Assembly: GCA_030683995.1 (NCBI GenBank) | Contig: JAUXPH010000015.1 | Coordinates: 186,001 to 250,000, forward strand | Length of the DNA stretch: 64,000 nt | Direction: 5' to 3' | From: Lutibacter sp. | Lineage (GTDB): Bacteria; Bacteroidota; Bacteroidia; Flavobacteriales; Flavobacteriaceae | In this document: positions 9,304 through 18,866 of the stretch, one piece after another | Layout of the letters: each line of letters begins with the position of its first letter | Position numbering within the stretch: the first letter of the stretch is position 1 | Notes under the pieces: model-generated | Database searches by the model: none | What the model saw: the letters and a program-made list of their open reading frames with translations, nothing else | Told to the model about the DNA's origin: nothing | Program-made: the position numbers and the translations under genes

Positions 9304-10848
9304 TTATTTCACCAGTTTTCCGGCTTTTTGGCGAATGATTTCTTCAATGGAAACATGCTTAATTTTGCTTTCCAGCCACGACAGGATGTCCAGATATAAA
9401 AAAGCGCGTTTTTCATAAGGGTGATCTTCGAATTTTAGCAATTCACCGTGTAAATTGACAAATGCCTTGTGCAATTCCTGCGGATAAATGTTTTTTAGGT
9501 TTTTAAGGAACTGGATCATTTTGCGCTGTACCTGATGCAAGTCGTTCATTTTTATCAAAAACTGATAGGTGGAAACAATCAATTTTTCAATATTGTCATC
9601 CAAACCGGCATCATAATGCGCCACTAAATTTAACACCCGCGAAAAGCACAAAAGGTCTTCACGCATTTTAAGCTCTTTGTTGTCGATAATTTTTTCAAGG
9701 TAAAAAATGCATTCCTCATTTTTGCCGGCGCCAAAATACATACAGGCAATTTTATAGTAAAAAACCATAATATGATGCGCATCAATATTGCTTTCATATT
9801 TTGGGATTTCTTTCAATAAAGTAGACACAAAACCCAAGCCTTCGGTAAATTTTCCCTCGAGAAAATAATAATTCAATTTATTTTGGTTGAAGTATAAAAA
9901 CGCCAAAGTTTTGGTGTTTTCATTCAACGTAATATTTTCGTTTTTGATGTCGGATGTCAGATTTTTCAAGACATTGTTGTATTTTGTCTTGTGCTTGATC
10001 AAATAAAGGGATTCCAACAAATAATTGACGCCTTTTAAATAAAATACCGGATTCTGGATTTTCATTTCAGGGTTTTCCTCAAACAAATCGACCCATTTTT
10101 GGGAATATCGGTAACTCAGCACAAAATCCTGTAAAATAAAGCTGTGCCACAAATAGGCCTGATACAAAAACAGTTTTTCCCTGAAACCCAATTCAGAAAA
10201 TTTGTATTTCGGCAATTTCTTTTCAAAATAGGCCGTCACTCTTTTCAATCCTGCATCGTCTTTCACATAGCCTTCTTTCAAAAACAAACTGTACAATTGA
10301 AGTGAAAGATTCGACAATTTGCTGATGCGAACGTTTTTTAAACTCAATTCTTTTGCCTGAATCGCCAATTCATCGGCCCTGTTGCTCATGCTTCGGGTGA
10401 TGTATTGCGATTCGATCACTTTTTCAAACTCCACAATTTCATAGGCCAAATTGTTTTCGCCGGTGTTTAACGACAACTCTTTTGCCTTATCCAAAATTTT
10501 CAAACTCTGCTTGTACAAGCCTTTGTTGTATAAAATTGAAGCAAAATCGAATTGCTCCCGAATATGCGCCCGTACATTTTGATGCACCGGATTAAAGCGC
10601 AGACTCACCAAAATTTGTTTGTACAAATGCGCTTTTGTGTTCGATATTTGTTGCTTTTTGATGTTTGTTTTGCTTAAAATCAATTCATCATCATACTCCG
10701 TTACTTTGTCCAACAAATTAAACAAGGCCATAAAATTGGCCTCCGCATTTCCGCCCAATCGTCCCGCATACAGTTTAAATTGCCGCTTTTCCGATTTAGA
10801 AAGGGACTTCACCAACATAAAAAGCGCATCTTTTTGATCAATAGCCAT
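9304..10848 (-). CDS. Uncharacterised helical-repeat (TPR-like) protein
   Basis: I do not recognise a named family. The ORF track begins at a TTG, but the ATG at 10846-10848 (MAIDQKDALFMLVKSLSKSE) is a better start and gives 514 residues. The sequence is almost all amphipathic helices rich in Leu, Lys, Tyr and Phe. Pairs such as LYNKGLYKQSLKILDKAKEL resemble tetratricopeptide repeats, suggesting a scaffold for protein contacts. No signal peptide or membrane segment is seen, so it is probably cytoplasmic. It lies alone between the ilv operon and the divergent leuA gene, with no evident functional tie to either. Confidence 0.75.
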   Translation of the reverse strand: MAIDQKDALFMLVKSLSKSEKRQFKLYAGRLGGNAEANFMALFNLLDKVTEYDDELILSKTNIKKQQISNTKAHLYKQILVSLRFNPVHQNVRAHIREQFDFASILYNKGLYKQSLKILDKAKELSLNTGENNLAYEIVEFEKVIESQYITRSMSNRADELAIQAKELSLKNVRISKLSNLSLQLYSLFLKEGYVKDDAGLKRVTAYFEKKLPKYKFSELGFREKLFLYQAYLWHSFILQDFVLSYRYSQKWVDLFEENPEMKIQNPVFYLKGVNYLLESLYLIKHKTKYNNVLKNLTSDIKNENITLNENTKTLAFLYFNQNKLNYYFLEGKFTEGLGFVSTLLKEIPKYESNIDAHHIMVFYYKIACMYFGAGKNEECIFYLEKIIDNKELKMREDLLCFSRVLNLVAHYDAGLDDNIEKLIVSTYQFLIKMNDLHQVQRKMIQFLKNLKNIYPQELHKAFVNLHGELLKFEDHPYEKRAFLYLDILSWLESKIKHVSIEEIIRQKAGKLVK

Positions 10849-10960
10849 TGTAACCAAATTATTTTTATTGTATTGAACAGCAGTATTTTAACTATTCAGT
10901 TTTAGGGTTGAATATAGTAAACCATCCTATTTACAAAAGTATATAAAAAATCCATACCCC

Positions 10961-10968
10961 TATTTTTG
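10961..10968 (+). promoter_or_regulatory. Bacteroidota -7 box upstream of leuA
   Basis: TATTTTTG matches the TAnnTTTG consensus and lies 31 nt before the leuA ATG, leaving a short leader. A TTG at the -33 distance is not clear, so the call rests on the -7 box and its position. Confidence 0.45.
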
Positions 10969-10999
10969 ACAATCTATAATGTGATAAAATAAATCGAAA

Positions 11000-12175
11000 A
11001 TGAGTATAAATAACGTTCAAATTTTTGACACAACCTTAAGAGATGGGGAGCAAGTGCCTGGCTGTAAGTTAAATACTGAACAAAAACTGATCATTGCAAA
11101 CCGACTTGATATATTAGGCGTGGATGTGATTGAGGCCGGTTTTCCAGTTTCAAGTCCGGGCGATTACAATTCGGTCTTGGAAATTTCAAAAATAATTAAA
11201 AACGCCACTGTTTGTGCATTGACCCGTGCGAATCAAAAAGATATTGAAGTTGCCGCTGCGGCCCTAAAATACGCCAAACGCCCGAGAATCCATACCGGAA
11301 TCGGCACATCAGATTCTCACATTTTATATAAATTCAATTCAACCCAGGATAAAATAATTGAACGCGCCATTCAGGCGGTTTCTTACGCGAAAAAATTTGT
11401 GGAAGATGTGGAGTTTTATGCCGAAGATGCAGGAAGAACCAGCAATGAATTTTTGGCCAAAGTTTGCGAACAGGTGATAAAAGCCGGCGCTACCGTTTTA
11501 AATATTCCCGATACCACAGGCTATTGCTTGCCCGATGAATACGGCGCCAAAATAAAATTTTTGAAAGAAAATGTGAAGGGAATTCACAACGTGATCATTT
11601 CCTGCCATTGCCACAACGATTTGGGTCTGGCAACAGCCAACGCCATTGCCGGCGTTCAAAACGGTGCACGCCAAATTGAATGTACCATCAACGGCATTGG
11701 AGAACGTGCCGGAAATACCGCTTTGGAAGAAGTCGTCATGATTTTAAAACAGCATCCGTATTTAAATTTAGACACCAATATCAATACCCGATTATTGTAC
11801 GAAACCAGCCAGTTGGTGCAACAAAGTATGGGAATGATTGTGCAACCAAATAAAGCCATTATTGGTGAAAATGCCTTCGCGCACAGTTCGGGAATTCACC
11901 AGGATGGCGTGATCAAAAACCGTGAAACCTACGAAATTATCAATCCTGCCGATGTTGGCGTTAACGAATCTTCCATCATATTAACTGCAAGAAGCGGACG
12001 GGCCGCCTTGGCTTACCGCGCCAAAAATGTGGGTTACGACCTGACAAAAATTGAATTGGATGATATTTATCCGCAATTTTTGCAATTTGCCGACCATCAC
12101 AAAGAAGTGAACGACAACGACCTTCACCATTTAATGGAATTGAACCATATCTTTAAATCGAGTATCGCTATTTAA
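11000..12175 (+). CDS. leuA: 2-isopropylmalate synthase, short form
   Basis: This enzyme condenses acetyl-CoA with 2-ketoisovalerate, the first committed step to leucine. The TIM-barrel motif [13 protein letters not shown] lies at residues 9-21, and the metal-binding [13 protein letters not shown] at about 202-214. Length is 391 residues. The C-terminal LeuA allosteric domain of the roughly 520-residue enzymes is missing, as in many short forms, so leucine feedback by that domain is not expected. It is followed after 120 nt by leuB. leuC and leuD are not in this window. No leader peptide was found upstream. Confidence 0.92.
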   Translation: MSINNVQIFDTTLRDGEQVPGCKLNTEQKLIIANRLDILGVDVIEAGFPVSSPGDYNSVLEISKIIKNATVCALTRANQKDIEVAAAALKYAKRPRIHTGIGTSDSHILYKFNSTQDKIIERAIQAVSYAKKFVEDVEFYAEDAGRTSNEFLAKVCEQVIKAGATVLNIPDTTGYCLPDEYGAKIKFLKENVKGIHNVIISCHCHNDLGLATANAIAGVQNGARQIECTINGIGERAGNTALEEVVMILKQHPYLNLDTNINTRLLYETSQLVQQSMGMIVQPNKAIIGENAFAHSSGIHQDGVIKNRETYEIINPADVGVNESSIILTARSGRAALAYRAKNVGYDLTKIELDDIYPQFLQFADHHKEVNDNDLHHLMELNHIFKSSIAI

Positions 12176-12295
12176 TTTTTAGTTAAAAAACAAAGACCAA
12201 AATTGTCTGTTACAAAATAATGATTATTTTAACGGGCTAATTTGTAAGGTCGCGGCATGCAATTCTGCAACGGCCCTTAAAATGAAATACGACTT

Positions 12296-13411
12296 ATGAA
12301 AATAAAAATAGCCGTGCTTCCGGGTGATGGAATTGGCCCGGAAGTCACCCAACAGGCCATCAAAGTTTTAAATGCAATTGCAGAAAAATACGACCACACT
12401 TTCGACTATGAAAAAGCGTTAGTTGGCGCCAAAGCCATTAATGAAACAGGAGATCCTTTGCCGGAAGAAACCCTGAAAATTTGCGCAAATTCCGATGCTA
12501 TTTTATTTGGCACCATTGGCGACCCAAAATACGACAGCAATCCGAATGCAAAAATTCGTCCGGAACAAGGCCTGATTAAACTTCGAAAAAGTTTGGGATT
12601 GTTCGCCAATATTCACCCTTTAATTACTTACAATTCCTTAATTCACCGATCAAATTTGAAGAAAGATGTGATTAAGGGAACCGACTTTGTGATTTACAGG
12701 GAAGTCACCAGCGGCATTTATTTTGGGGAGAAAAAATTAAGCGAAGACGGAAATACCGCTTCCGACAATTGCAGCTATACTTCTGAAGAAATAGACAGAA
12801 TTGCCCATTTGGCGTTTAAGGCGGCGCACATCCGAAGAAAAAAACTGACCTTGGTTGACAAAGCCAATGTACTGGAAACATCACGACTTTGGCGGAAAAG
12901 AGTGCTGGAGATCTCAAAAATTTATCCTGATGTAAAAGTAGAATTTTTATTTGTTGACCACGCCGCAACGCAGCTTATTTTAAATCCGAGGCAATTCGAC
13001 GTTATTTTAACCGAAAATATGTTTGGCGATATTTTAACCGATGAAGCCAGCGTAATTTCTGGTTCGGTTGGCTTGCTGGCTTCTGCATCGGTTGGAGAAC
13101 ACAACGCTTTGTTTGAGCCCGTTCACAGCTATTATCCGCAGGAAAAAGGTAAAAATATCGCCAATCCGCTGGCCACAATTTTAGCGGCAGCGATGTTACT
13201 GGACCATTTTAATTTGTATGATGAAGCAGAAAATCTTCGGGTAGCCGTTGAAAAATCCATCGAATTGAACATTTCAACACCCGATTTAAACACAACCAAC
13301 CATTTTTCGACCACCAGTGTCGGGAATTTTATCAGCGATTTTATTTTGGATGATGAAAATACGTTTTACAACAAACACAATATAGATTTGGGGCAGTCGA
13401 CCATCATCTAG
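12296..13411 (+). CDS. leuB: 3-isopropylmalate dehydrogenase
   Basis: This NAD-dependent enzyme oxidatively decarboxylates 3-isopropylmalate in leucine synthesis. AVLPGDGIGPEVT lies at residues 6-18, and the substrate and metal region TENMFGDILTDEASVI at about residues 239-254. YREVTSGIYFGEK is also typical. Length is 371 residues, within the usual range. It is downstream of leuA on the same strand. The stop TAG runs directly into a palindromic repeat (GGCCCCCTAACCCCCGAAGGGGG), a repeat also found at the ends of galE and an epimerase gene here. Confidence 0.94.
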   Translation: MKIKIAVLPGDGIGPEVTQQAIKVLNAIAEKYDHTFDYEKALVGAKAINETGDPLPEETLKICANSDAILFGTIGDPKYDSNPNAKIRPEQGLIKLRKSLGLFANIHPLITYNSLIHRSNLKKDVIKGTDFVIYREVTSGIYFGEKKLSEDGNTASDNCSYTSEEIDRIAHLAFKAAHIRRKKLTLVDKANVLETSRLWRKRVLEISKIYPDVKVEFLFVDHAATQLILNPRQFDVILTENMFGDILTDEASVISGSVGLLASASVGEHNALFEPVHSYYPQEKGKNIANPLATILAAAMLLDHFNLYDEAENLRVAVEKSIELNISTPDLNTTNHFSTTSVGNFISDFILDDENTFYNKHNIDLGQSTII

Positions 13412-13441
13412 CCCCCTGGCCCCCTAACCCCCGAAGGGGGA
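13410..13441. repeat. CCCCCTAACCCCCGAAGGGGG repeat after leuB
   Basis: AGCCCCCTGGCCCCCTAACC continues into CCCGAAGGGGG directly after the leuB stop. An inverted partner (CTCTTCGGGGGTTAGTGGC) lies at about 13519-13537, so the two flank an 80-nt spacer. Related copies occur at 18666, 40797 and 51743. Confidence 0.75.
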
Positions 13442-13544
13442 ACTGATAACTAACAATCAATGATTAAATTATTAAATCGTAAGTCTTATAAATTTTTTGT
13501 CATCATTCCTTTAATTCCCTCTTCGGGGGTTAGTGGCTTTTGTT

Positions 13545-13552
13545 TAATTTTG
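13545..13552 (+). promoter_or_regulatory. -7 box abutting the nitroreductase start
   Basis: TAATTTTG fits TAnnTTTG exactly but ends only 4 nt before the ATG at 13557. If it is used, the transcript would have almost no 5' leader. A matching -33 TTG is not evident. Confidence 0.4.
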
Positions 13553-13556
13553 CGCT

Positions 13557-14294
13557 ATGGAAAAACACGAAAATTTTATTGATGCCTTAAACTACCGTCG
13601 ATCGGTCAGGGTTTATGACGATGCTAAGGAACTTGACGATGAGATTGTAAAAAAATGCATTCAGCAAGCCACCTTGGCGCCCAACAGCAGCAATATGCAG
13701 TTGTGGGAATTTCACCATGTGACTTCAACAGATTTGGTAAAAAAATTGGCGGAGGCTTGTTTGGGTCAGCCTGCTGCAACTACCGCAAAACAAATGGTGG
13801 TGGTTGTGGTTCGGAAAGATTTATGGAAACATCGCGCCAAAAGCAACCTCAACAACCTTCAGCAATTATTTGGAAATAAACCGAAGGAAAAACAAAGCTC
13901 ACGAGAGAAATTCGCGCTCAATTATTATGGCAAATTGATGCCTTTTGTATATGGCGAATTCCTGGGACTGTTTGGCTATCTGAAATTTCTCATCTCCTGG
14001 GTAACCGGAATTTTCAGACCAACCTATCGCCAATTACGCAATTCGGATTTGCGAATCGTTGCCCATAAAAGTGCGGCATTGGCGGCGCAAACCTTTATGT
14101 TAAGCATGGCAGCCGAAGGTTACGACACCTGCCCGATGGAAGGAAGTGATACGTTACGCATCAAAAAAATATTGAAATTGCCTTTAAGCAGTGAAATTAA
14201 TATGGTGATTTCCTGCGGCATCCGAAAGCCTGAAGGCGTTTACGGAGAGCGTTTCCGCATTCCTTTTGAAGAAGTTTACAAACATTGGTCGTAA
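13557..14294 (+). CDS. Nitroreductase-family flavoprotein
   Basis: The N-terminus (NYRRSVRVYDDAKELDDE, then ATLAPNSSNMQLWEFHHV) is the FMN-binding signature of the nitroreductase family. The C-terminal part has AAQTFMLSMAAEGYDTCPMEG, where this family contacts FMN and substrate. At 245 residues it is slightly longer than the simplest members because of a middle insertion with a hydrophobic stretch (FLGLFGYLKFLISWVTGIF), possibly a membrane-associated helix. The natural substrate cannot be read from the sequence. It lies upstream of cysE and cysM on the same strand, 28 nt from cysE, so it could be in their operon. Confidence 0.85.
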   Translation: MEKHENFIDALNYRRSVRVYDDAKELDDEIVKKCIQQATLAPNSSNMQLWEFHHVTSTDLVKKLAEACLGQPAATTAKQMVVVVVRKDLWKHRAKSNLNNLQQLFGNKPKEKQSSREKFALNYYGKLMPFVYGEFLGLFGYLKFLISWVTGIFRPTYRQLRNSDLRIVAHKSAALAAQTFMLSMAAEGYDTCPMEGSDTLRIKKILKLPLSSEINMVISCGIRKPEGVYGERFRIPFEEVYKHWS

Positions 14295-14322
14295 TTTTTA
14301 ACATTAACCGTCAAACCAACCT

Positions 14323-15111
14323 ATGACAACAGCAGAAATTATCAATCAGATTATCTCAAACAAAAACAGACCGCATTTAAATTTCAGTCTGAAACACAAG
14401 ACCGAAAAATTTACGGACAACTTGTTTTATACCTTGTTTGATGCAGGCGCCTGCGTTTCAAAAAATATTGAACAGCTGGAAATTGATTTCAAAGAAGTCT
14501 ACAAATTGGCTTGTTTGGTTCAGGATGGTTCCTGCAAAGAAATTTGGAACAACTTCTTGTTTAAATTGCCTGAAATTTTAGAGAATTTAAATTTAGACGC
14601 GCTGGAACTCTATGAAAATGATCCGGCTTCAAACAACCTCGAAGAAATTTATTTGGCCTATCCCGGATTTTATGCCATCGCCATTTACCGGTTTAGCCAC
14701 GAATTGTTTTTGTTGAAAACACCTTTAATCCCAAGGTTGATGAGCGAATATGCCCACAGCAAAACGGGAACTGACATTCATCCCGGCGCAACCATTGGCA
14801 AAAGCTTTTTTATAGACCACGCCACAGGAACCGTTATTGGCGAAACTTGCGTGATTAAAAACCACGTGAAAATTTATCAGGGCGTTACCTTGGGCGCTTT
14901 GCAGGTTGATAAAAATTTAAAAGACACAAAACGCCACCCAACTGTTGAAGATAATGTCACCATTTACGCCAACGCCACCATTTTGGGAGGAAACACAGTG
15001 ATCGGCGAAAACAGCACCATTGGCGGTAACGTGTGGATTACGGCATCAATTCCGAAAAATTCCATCGTTTACCACACCCACGAAATAAAGTTAAAACCAA
15101 AAAGAAGATGA
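14323..15111 (+). CDS. cysE: Serine O-acetyltransferase
   Basis: This enzyme acetylates serine to O-acetylserine, the substrate for cysteine synthesis. The C-terminal half is a left-handed beta-helix of hexapeptide repeats (GTDIHPGATIGKSFFIDHATG, VIGETCVIKNHVKIYQGVTLG), preceded by a helical N-terminal domain. Length is 262 residues. Its stop codon overlaps the first ATG of cysM (ATGATGA), which suggests that the two subunits of a cysteine synthase complex are made together. An epsC-type name would also be acceptable. Confidence 0.92.
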   Translation: MTTAEIINQIISNKNRPHLNFSLKHKTEKFTDNLFYTLFDAGACVSKNIEQLEIDFKEVYKLACLVQDGSCKEIWNNFLFKLPEILENLNLDALELYENDPASNNLEEIYLAYPGFYAIAIYRFSHELFLLKTPLIPRLMSEYAHSKTGTDIHPGATIGKSFFIDHATGTVIGETCVIKNHVKIYQGVTLGALQVDKNLKDTKRHPTVEDNVTIYANATILGGNTVIGENSTIGGNVWITASIPKNSIVYHTHEIKLKPKRR

Positions 15112-15998
15112 TGAAGAATCAAAGTCTGTTAGATTTTATAGGAAATACACCGCTCATTAAAGCGAATAATATTCTGGTTAAGGAAGGTGTTTCTTTGTAC
15201 CTTAAACTGGAAGGAAACAATCCGGGAGGCAGCGTTAAAGACAGACCAGCATTGAATATGATCCGTTCGGCTTTTGAACGAAACGACCTCAAAAAAGGGG
15301 ATTATTTAATTGAAGCCACCAGCGGAAACACCGGAATTGCCCTGGCGATGATTGCCCAGCAATATGAAATAAACATAGAATTGGTGATGCCCGAAAACTC
15401 GACCAAAGAACGCGTGCAAACGATGGAAGCCTATGGCGCGAAAGTGACTTTAACGCCTGCTTCAGAAGGCATTGAAGGCTCCAGAACTTATGCCGAAAAA
15501 CAGGTTGCTAAAAAAGGATTTTATATGCTGGACCAGTTTGCAAATCCCGACAATTGGAAGGCGCATTATAAAACCACAGGTCCGGAAATTTGGCGGGACA
15601 CCGAAGGGAAAATCACCCATTTTGTTTCGGCGATGGGAACAACGGGCACCATTATGGGCACTTCAACCTATTTAAAAGAAAAGAATACCGCCATTCAAAT
15701 TGTGGGTGCACAACCTGATGACGATTCGAAAATTCCGGGCATCAGAAAATGGTCTCCGGCATTTCTTCCAAAAATATTCGATGCCAAAAAAGTGGATCGG
15801 GTGATAGAAGTCACTGAGGCCGAAGCCCGGCTTATGACCAAAAGACTGGCAAAAGAAGAAGGTGTGTTTGCCGGAATGAGCAGCGGCGGCTCGGTAACTG
15901 CAGCTTTAAAATTGGCAGAAACCCTTGAAAAAGGCGTTATTGTGGCCATTATTTGCGACCGCGGCGATCGTTATTTGTCTTCGGATTTATTTGAATAG
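15108..15998 (+). CDS. cysM: Cysteine synthase, CysM type
   Basis: The ORF track starts at 15033, but that extension lies inside cysE. The family start is MMKNQSLLDFIGNTPLIKAN at 15108, or the next ATG at 15111, giving about 296 residues. The PLP lysine lies in EGNNPGGSVKDRPALN, and the sulfide-binding loop is SGNTGIALA. The wording of these motifs and of the end (IICDRGDRYLSS) is closer to CysM than to CysK. It converts O-acetylserine and sulfide (or thiosulfate) to cysteine or S-sulfocysteine. It is translationally coupled to cysE. Confidence 0.94.
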   Translation: MMKNQSLLDFIGNTPLIKANNILVKEGVSLYLKLEGNNPGGSVKDRPALNMIRSAFERNDLKKGDYLIEATSGNTGIALAMIAQQYEINIELVMPENSTKERVQTMEAYGAKVTLTPASEGIEGSRTYAEKQVAKKGFYMLDQFANPDNWKAHYKTTGPEIWRDTEGKITHFVSAMGTTGTIMGTSTYLKEKNTAIQIVGAQPDDDSKIPGIRKWSPAFLPKIFDAKKVDRVIEVTEAEARLMTKRLAKEEGVFAGMSSGGSVTAALKLAETLEKGVIVAIICDRGDRYLSSDLFE

Positions 15999-16467
15999 GT
16001 TTATTAACTTATTTCTTGGTGCCTAAATCAGTACATTCTAACTTAAATTTTTCTTTGTGAATCTTTGTATTTCTTTGTGAATCTTTGTGTTATCATTATT
16101 TCACTGAGTTATTTAAAGGTGACACAGAGATACACAGGGGATTATTATAAATCATTATTGTCCGGCTAAATTTTTCAAAAAAACAGGTCGCCCCGAAGGG
16201 GCTTTAAACCTGACTTTTTACAATATTCTACAAACATTTCGCTCCTACGGAGCTGTTTTTAGTCCCATCGGGACGACCTGATTGTAGAAAATAGTTTTTC
16301 ATTAAAAACAAGCCCCATCGGGGCGACCTGTTTGTTAAGTCCCATTTAGATAGAGATTTATAAAATGCAATGAGTTTTTATCGGACAACATTGATTATAT
16401 ACATATTTACCTGGTTTTATATATTTATAATTTAGAAACAGTCTACCTGAGTTATTCCTTGTTTAAA
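15999..16467. repeat. Intergenic with palindromic repeat cluster (copy 1)
   Basis: After a stretch of CTTTGTGAATCTTTGTG repeats, about 16157-16335 holds a cluster of short hairpins: GTCGCCCCGAAGGGGC, GCTCCTACGGAGC, GTCCCATCGGGAC and GCCCCATCGGGGC. A shorter copy with the same order lies at 22758-22875. No gene is visible. Confidence 0.7.
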
Positions 16468-16498
16468 TTGCTTGTAAAAGCCTTTTATTGTATTTTTG
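16468..16498 (+). promoter_or_regulatory. Bacteroidota-type promoter for the aminotransferase-galE pair
   Basis: TTG at 16468-16470, a 20-nt spacer and TATTTTTG at 16491-16498 match both boxes of the Bacteroidota sigma-A promoter. The ATG follows 27 nt later, giving a leader of about 20 nt. Confidence 0.72.
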
Positions 16499-16525
16499 CA
16501 CCTCAGAAAATTTTAATTTCTACAC

Positions 16526-17659
16526 ATGAAAAAAATTCAAATGGTTGACTTACAAAGTCAGTACGCAAATATTCAAGATCAAATAGATTCAAAAATAGCA
16601 GACGTATTAAAATCTGCAGCTTATATCAACGGACCAGAGGTTCATTCCTTCCAAAAAGGACTGGAAAATTACTTGGGCGCAAAACATGTGATTCCTTGCG
16701 CCAACGGCACTGACGCACTTCAAATCGCGATGATGGGATTGGGATTAAAACCCGGTGATGAAGTCATTACTGCCGATTTCACCTTTGCCGCAACTGTTGA
16801 GGTTATTGCTTTGCTTCAGTTAACACCGGTTTTGGTTGATGTTGATCCAGTGGATTTCAACATTTCCATAGAAGCCATCAAAAAAGCGATCACACCAAAA
16901 ACAAAAGCCATTGTGCCTGTCCATTTGTTCGGAAAAGTGGCCAATATGGAAGCCATTATGGAAATTGCCAAAGAACACAATTTGTTTGTGATTGAAGACA
17001 ATGCCCAGGCAATTGGCGCCGCTTACACTTTTAAAGACGGCAGCAAAAAGAAAGCGGGAACCATAAGCCATGTGGCTTCAACCTCGTTTTTTCCTTCAAA
17101 GAATTTAGGCTGTTACGGAGATGGCGGTGCTATTTTTACCAATGATGATGATTTGGCCCATAACATCAGAGGCATTGTAAATCACGGAATGTATGTGCGT
17201 TACCACCACGATGTGGTTGGCGTAAATTCACGTTTAGACAGTATCCAAGCCGCTGTTTTAAACGTGAAACTTCCACATTTGGACGCTTACAACAAAGCAC
17301 GTCAGGCAGCTGCCAGAAAGTACAATCTGGCTTTCGCCCATGAAAAAAATATCATCACGCCTGCAATTTGTGAAGATTGCGATTGTCACGTTTTCCATCA
17401 ATATACTTTAAGGGTTTTAAATACCGACAGAGATGCTTTGGTAAATTTCTTAAATGAAAACAGCATTCCTTGCGGTGTTTATTATCCGATTCCATTGCAC
17501 TCGCAAAAAGCATACGCCGATACAAGATATGATGAAGCCGATTTCCCTGTTACCAATCAATTGGTGAAAGAGGTGATTTCATTGCCGATGCACACCGAAT
17601 TGGATGATGATCAAATCGATTTTATCACATCCAAAGTAATTGAATTCATAAACAAATAA
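16526..17659 (+). CDS. DegT/DnrJ/EryC1/StrS-family sugar aminotransferase
   Basis: This is a PLP-dependent aminotransferase that puts an amino group on a keto-sugar nucleotide. The PLP lysine is in STSFFPSKNLGCYGDGGAIFT, with FVIEDNAQAIGAAY earlier. Length is 377 residues, normal for the family. It is 5 nt upstream of galE and both follow a good promoter, so they form a two-gene unit for nucleotide-sugar metabolism, away from the main glycan locus at 31-64 kb. Its exact sugar (a 3-amino or 4-amino product) cannot be told from sequence. Confidence 0.88.
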   Translation: MKKIQMVDLQSQYANIQDQIDSKIADVLKSAAYINGPEVHSFQKGLENYLGAKHVIPCANGTDALQIAMMGLGLKPGDEVITADFTFAATVEVIALLQLTPVLVDVDPVDFNISIEAIKKAITPKTKAIVPVHLFGKVANMEAIMEIAKEHNLFVIEDNAQAIGAAYTFKDGSKKKAGTISHVASTSFFPSKNLGCYGDGGAIFTNDDDLAHNIRGIVNHGMYVRYHHDVVGVNSRLDSIQAAVLNVKLPHLDAYNKARQAAARKYNLAFAHEKNIITPAICEDCDCHVFHQYTLRVLNTDRDALVNFLNENSIPCGVYYPIPLHSQKAYADTRYDEADFPVTNQLVKEVISLPMHTELDDDQIDFITSKVIEFINK

Positions 17660-17664
17660 AAAAT

Positions 17665-18675
17665 ATGAAAGTACTCGTTACCGGAGGATTGGGTTTTATT
17701 GGTTCGCATACCGTTGTTGCATTGCAGCAAGAAGGTTTTGAAGTGGTTATTATCGATAATTTATCGAATTCCACCATTGACGTGCTTGATAAAATAACGT
17801 CGATCACCAACCAAAAACCGGATTATCACAACATCGATTTACGGGATAAAACAGCGGTTAAAACCTTTTTCGCCAACAATGCCGTTGATGGGGTCATTCA
17901 TTTTGCCGCTTCAAAAGCAGTGGGTGAAAGCGTGCAAATGCCTTTGGAATATTATGAGAATAACATCAGTTCCCTGGTTTATGTGCTGCAGGAAATGACG
18001 GTCAACAACATCCATAATTTTATTTTCAGTTCTTCTTGCACTGTTTACGGACAGGCAGATGAGCTTCCGATTACAGAAAACGCACCCATAAAACCGGCAG
18101 AATCTCCTTACGGAAACACCAAACAAATTGGCGAGGAAATCATAAAAGACACCACCAAGATATCCGATTTAAAAGCCATTGCTTTGCGATATTTCAATCC
18201 GATAGGCGCCCACGAATCGGCTAAAATTGGAGAATTGCCTATGGGCGTTCCTCAAAATTTAATTCCGTTTGTCACCCAAACCGCTGCAGGATTCAGAAAA
18301 GAATTGTCTGTTTACGGCAATGATTATCCGACCCCCGACGGCACCGCCGTGAGAGATTATATTCATGTGGTGGATTTGGCAAAAGCGCATATTGTTGCTT
18401 TAAAAAGACTTCTGGAAAATAAAAACAAAGCTGCCTTTGAGGTTTTTAATTTGGGTACGGGAAGAGGAAATTCGGTTTTGGAAGTGATCCAAACTTTTGA
18501 AAAAGTCACCGGCAAAAAACTAAACTACAAATTTGTGGACAGACGGGAAGGCGACATCACAGCCGCTTACGCTGATACCACCATCGCCAACAAAGAACTG
18601 GGATGGAAAGCCGAGCTTTCTTTGGATGATGCTTTGCTATCTGCGTGGAAGTGGCAGTTAACACTGGCCCCCTAA
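17665..18675 (+). CDS. galE: UDP-glucose 4-epimerase
   Basis: This SDR enzyme interconverts UDP-glucose and UDP-galactose. The NAD-binding motif VTGGLGFIGSHTVV is at the N-terminus. FSSSCTVYGQA and SPYGNTKQIGEEI contain the catalytic Ser and Tyr-x-x-x-Lys. Length is 336 residues. The last codons (CTG GCC CCC TAA) run into the repeat GGCCCCCTAACCCCCGAAGGGGG, which provides the stop codon and probably the last two residues. The original C-terminus may have been slightly different. It is in an operon with the aminotransferase upstream. Confidence 0.94.
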   Translation: MKVLVTGGLGFIGSHTVVALQQEGFEVVIIDNLSNSTIDVLDKITSITNQKPDYHNIDLRDKTAVKTFFANNAVDGVIHFAASKAVGESVQMPLEYYENNISSLVYVLQEMTVNNIHNFIFSSSCTVYGQADELPITENAPIKPAESPYGNTKQIGEEIIKDTTKISDLKAIALRYFNPIGAHESAKIGELPMGVPQNLIPFVTQTAAGFRKELSVYGNDYPTPDGTAVRDYIHVVDLAKAHIVALKRLLENKNKAAFEVFNLGTGRGNSVLEVIQTFEKVTGKKLNYKFVDRREGDITAAYADTTIANKELGWKAELSLDDALLSAWKWQLTLAP

Positions 18676-18690
18676 CCCCCGAAGGGGGTA
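18666..18690. repeat. CCCCCTAACCCCCGAAGGGGG repeat forming the galE stop
   Basis: GGCCCCCTAACCCCCGAAGG overlaps the galE 3' end so that its TAA is the stop codon. It is the same repeat as at 13410 (after leuB) and, inverted, at 51743 (epimerase 3' end). Confidence 0.75.
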
Positions 18691-18727
18691 TTTATCAAAA
18701 GTTAAAAGTTAAAAGTTTTGGTTATTA

Positions 18728-18769
18728 TAAATCTCGTTTTGAACAAATTCAAAACGAGATTTATTTTTT
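18728..18769 (+). terminator. Terminator after galE
   Basis: TAAATCTCGTTTTGAA, loop CAAA, then the perfect complement TTCAAAACGAGATTTA and TTTTTT give a 16-bp stem. The stem's own A/T run makes it usable in both directions between the convergent galE and fabD genes. Confidence 0.85.
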
Positions 18770-18796
18770 AAGGCATAATATTGCCAATTATCAATT

Positions 18797-18823
18797 CTGG
18801 TGCTCGTCTGTGACGAGCACCAG
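18797..18823. repeat. REP-like hairpin CTGGTGCTCGT...ACGAGCACCAG
   Basis: CTGGTGCTCGT, loop CTGTG and ACGAGCACCAG form a perfect 11-bp hairpin. It is an isolated copy of the hairpin that begins larger repeats at 33923, 42991, 46120 and 48705. Confidence 0.75.
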
Positions 18824-18866
18824 ATGAGGTTTTTTATTACTGCCAACTGCGACTAAAAAACTGCAA

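Noticed and set aside
10860-10999. Leader peptide before leuA
   Set aside because: No short ORF rich in leucine and no terminator hairpin was found between the promoter box and the start codon.
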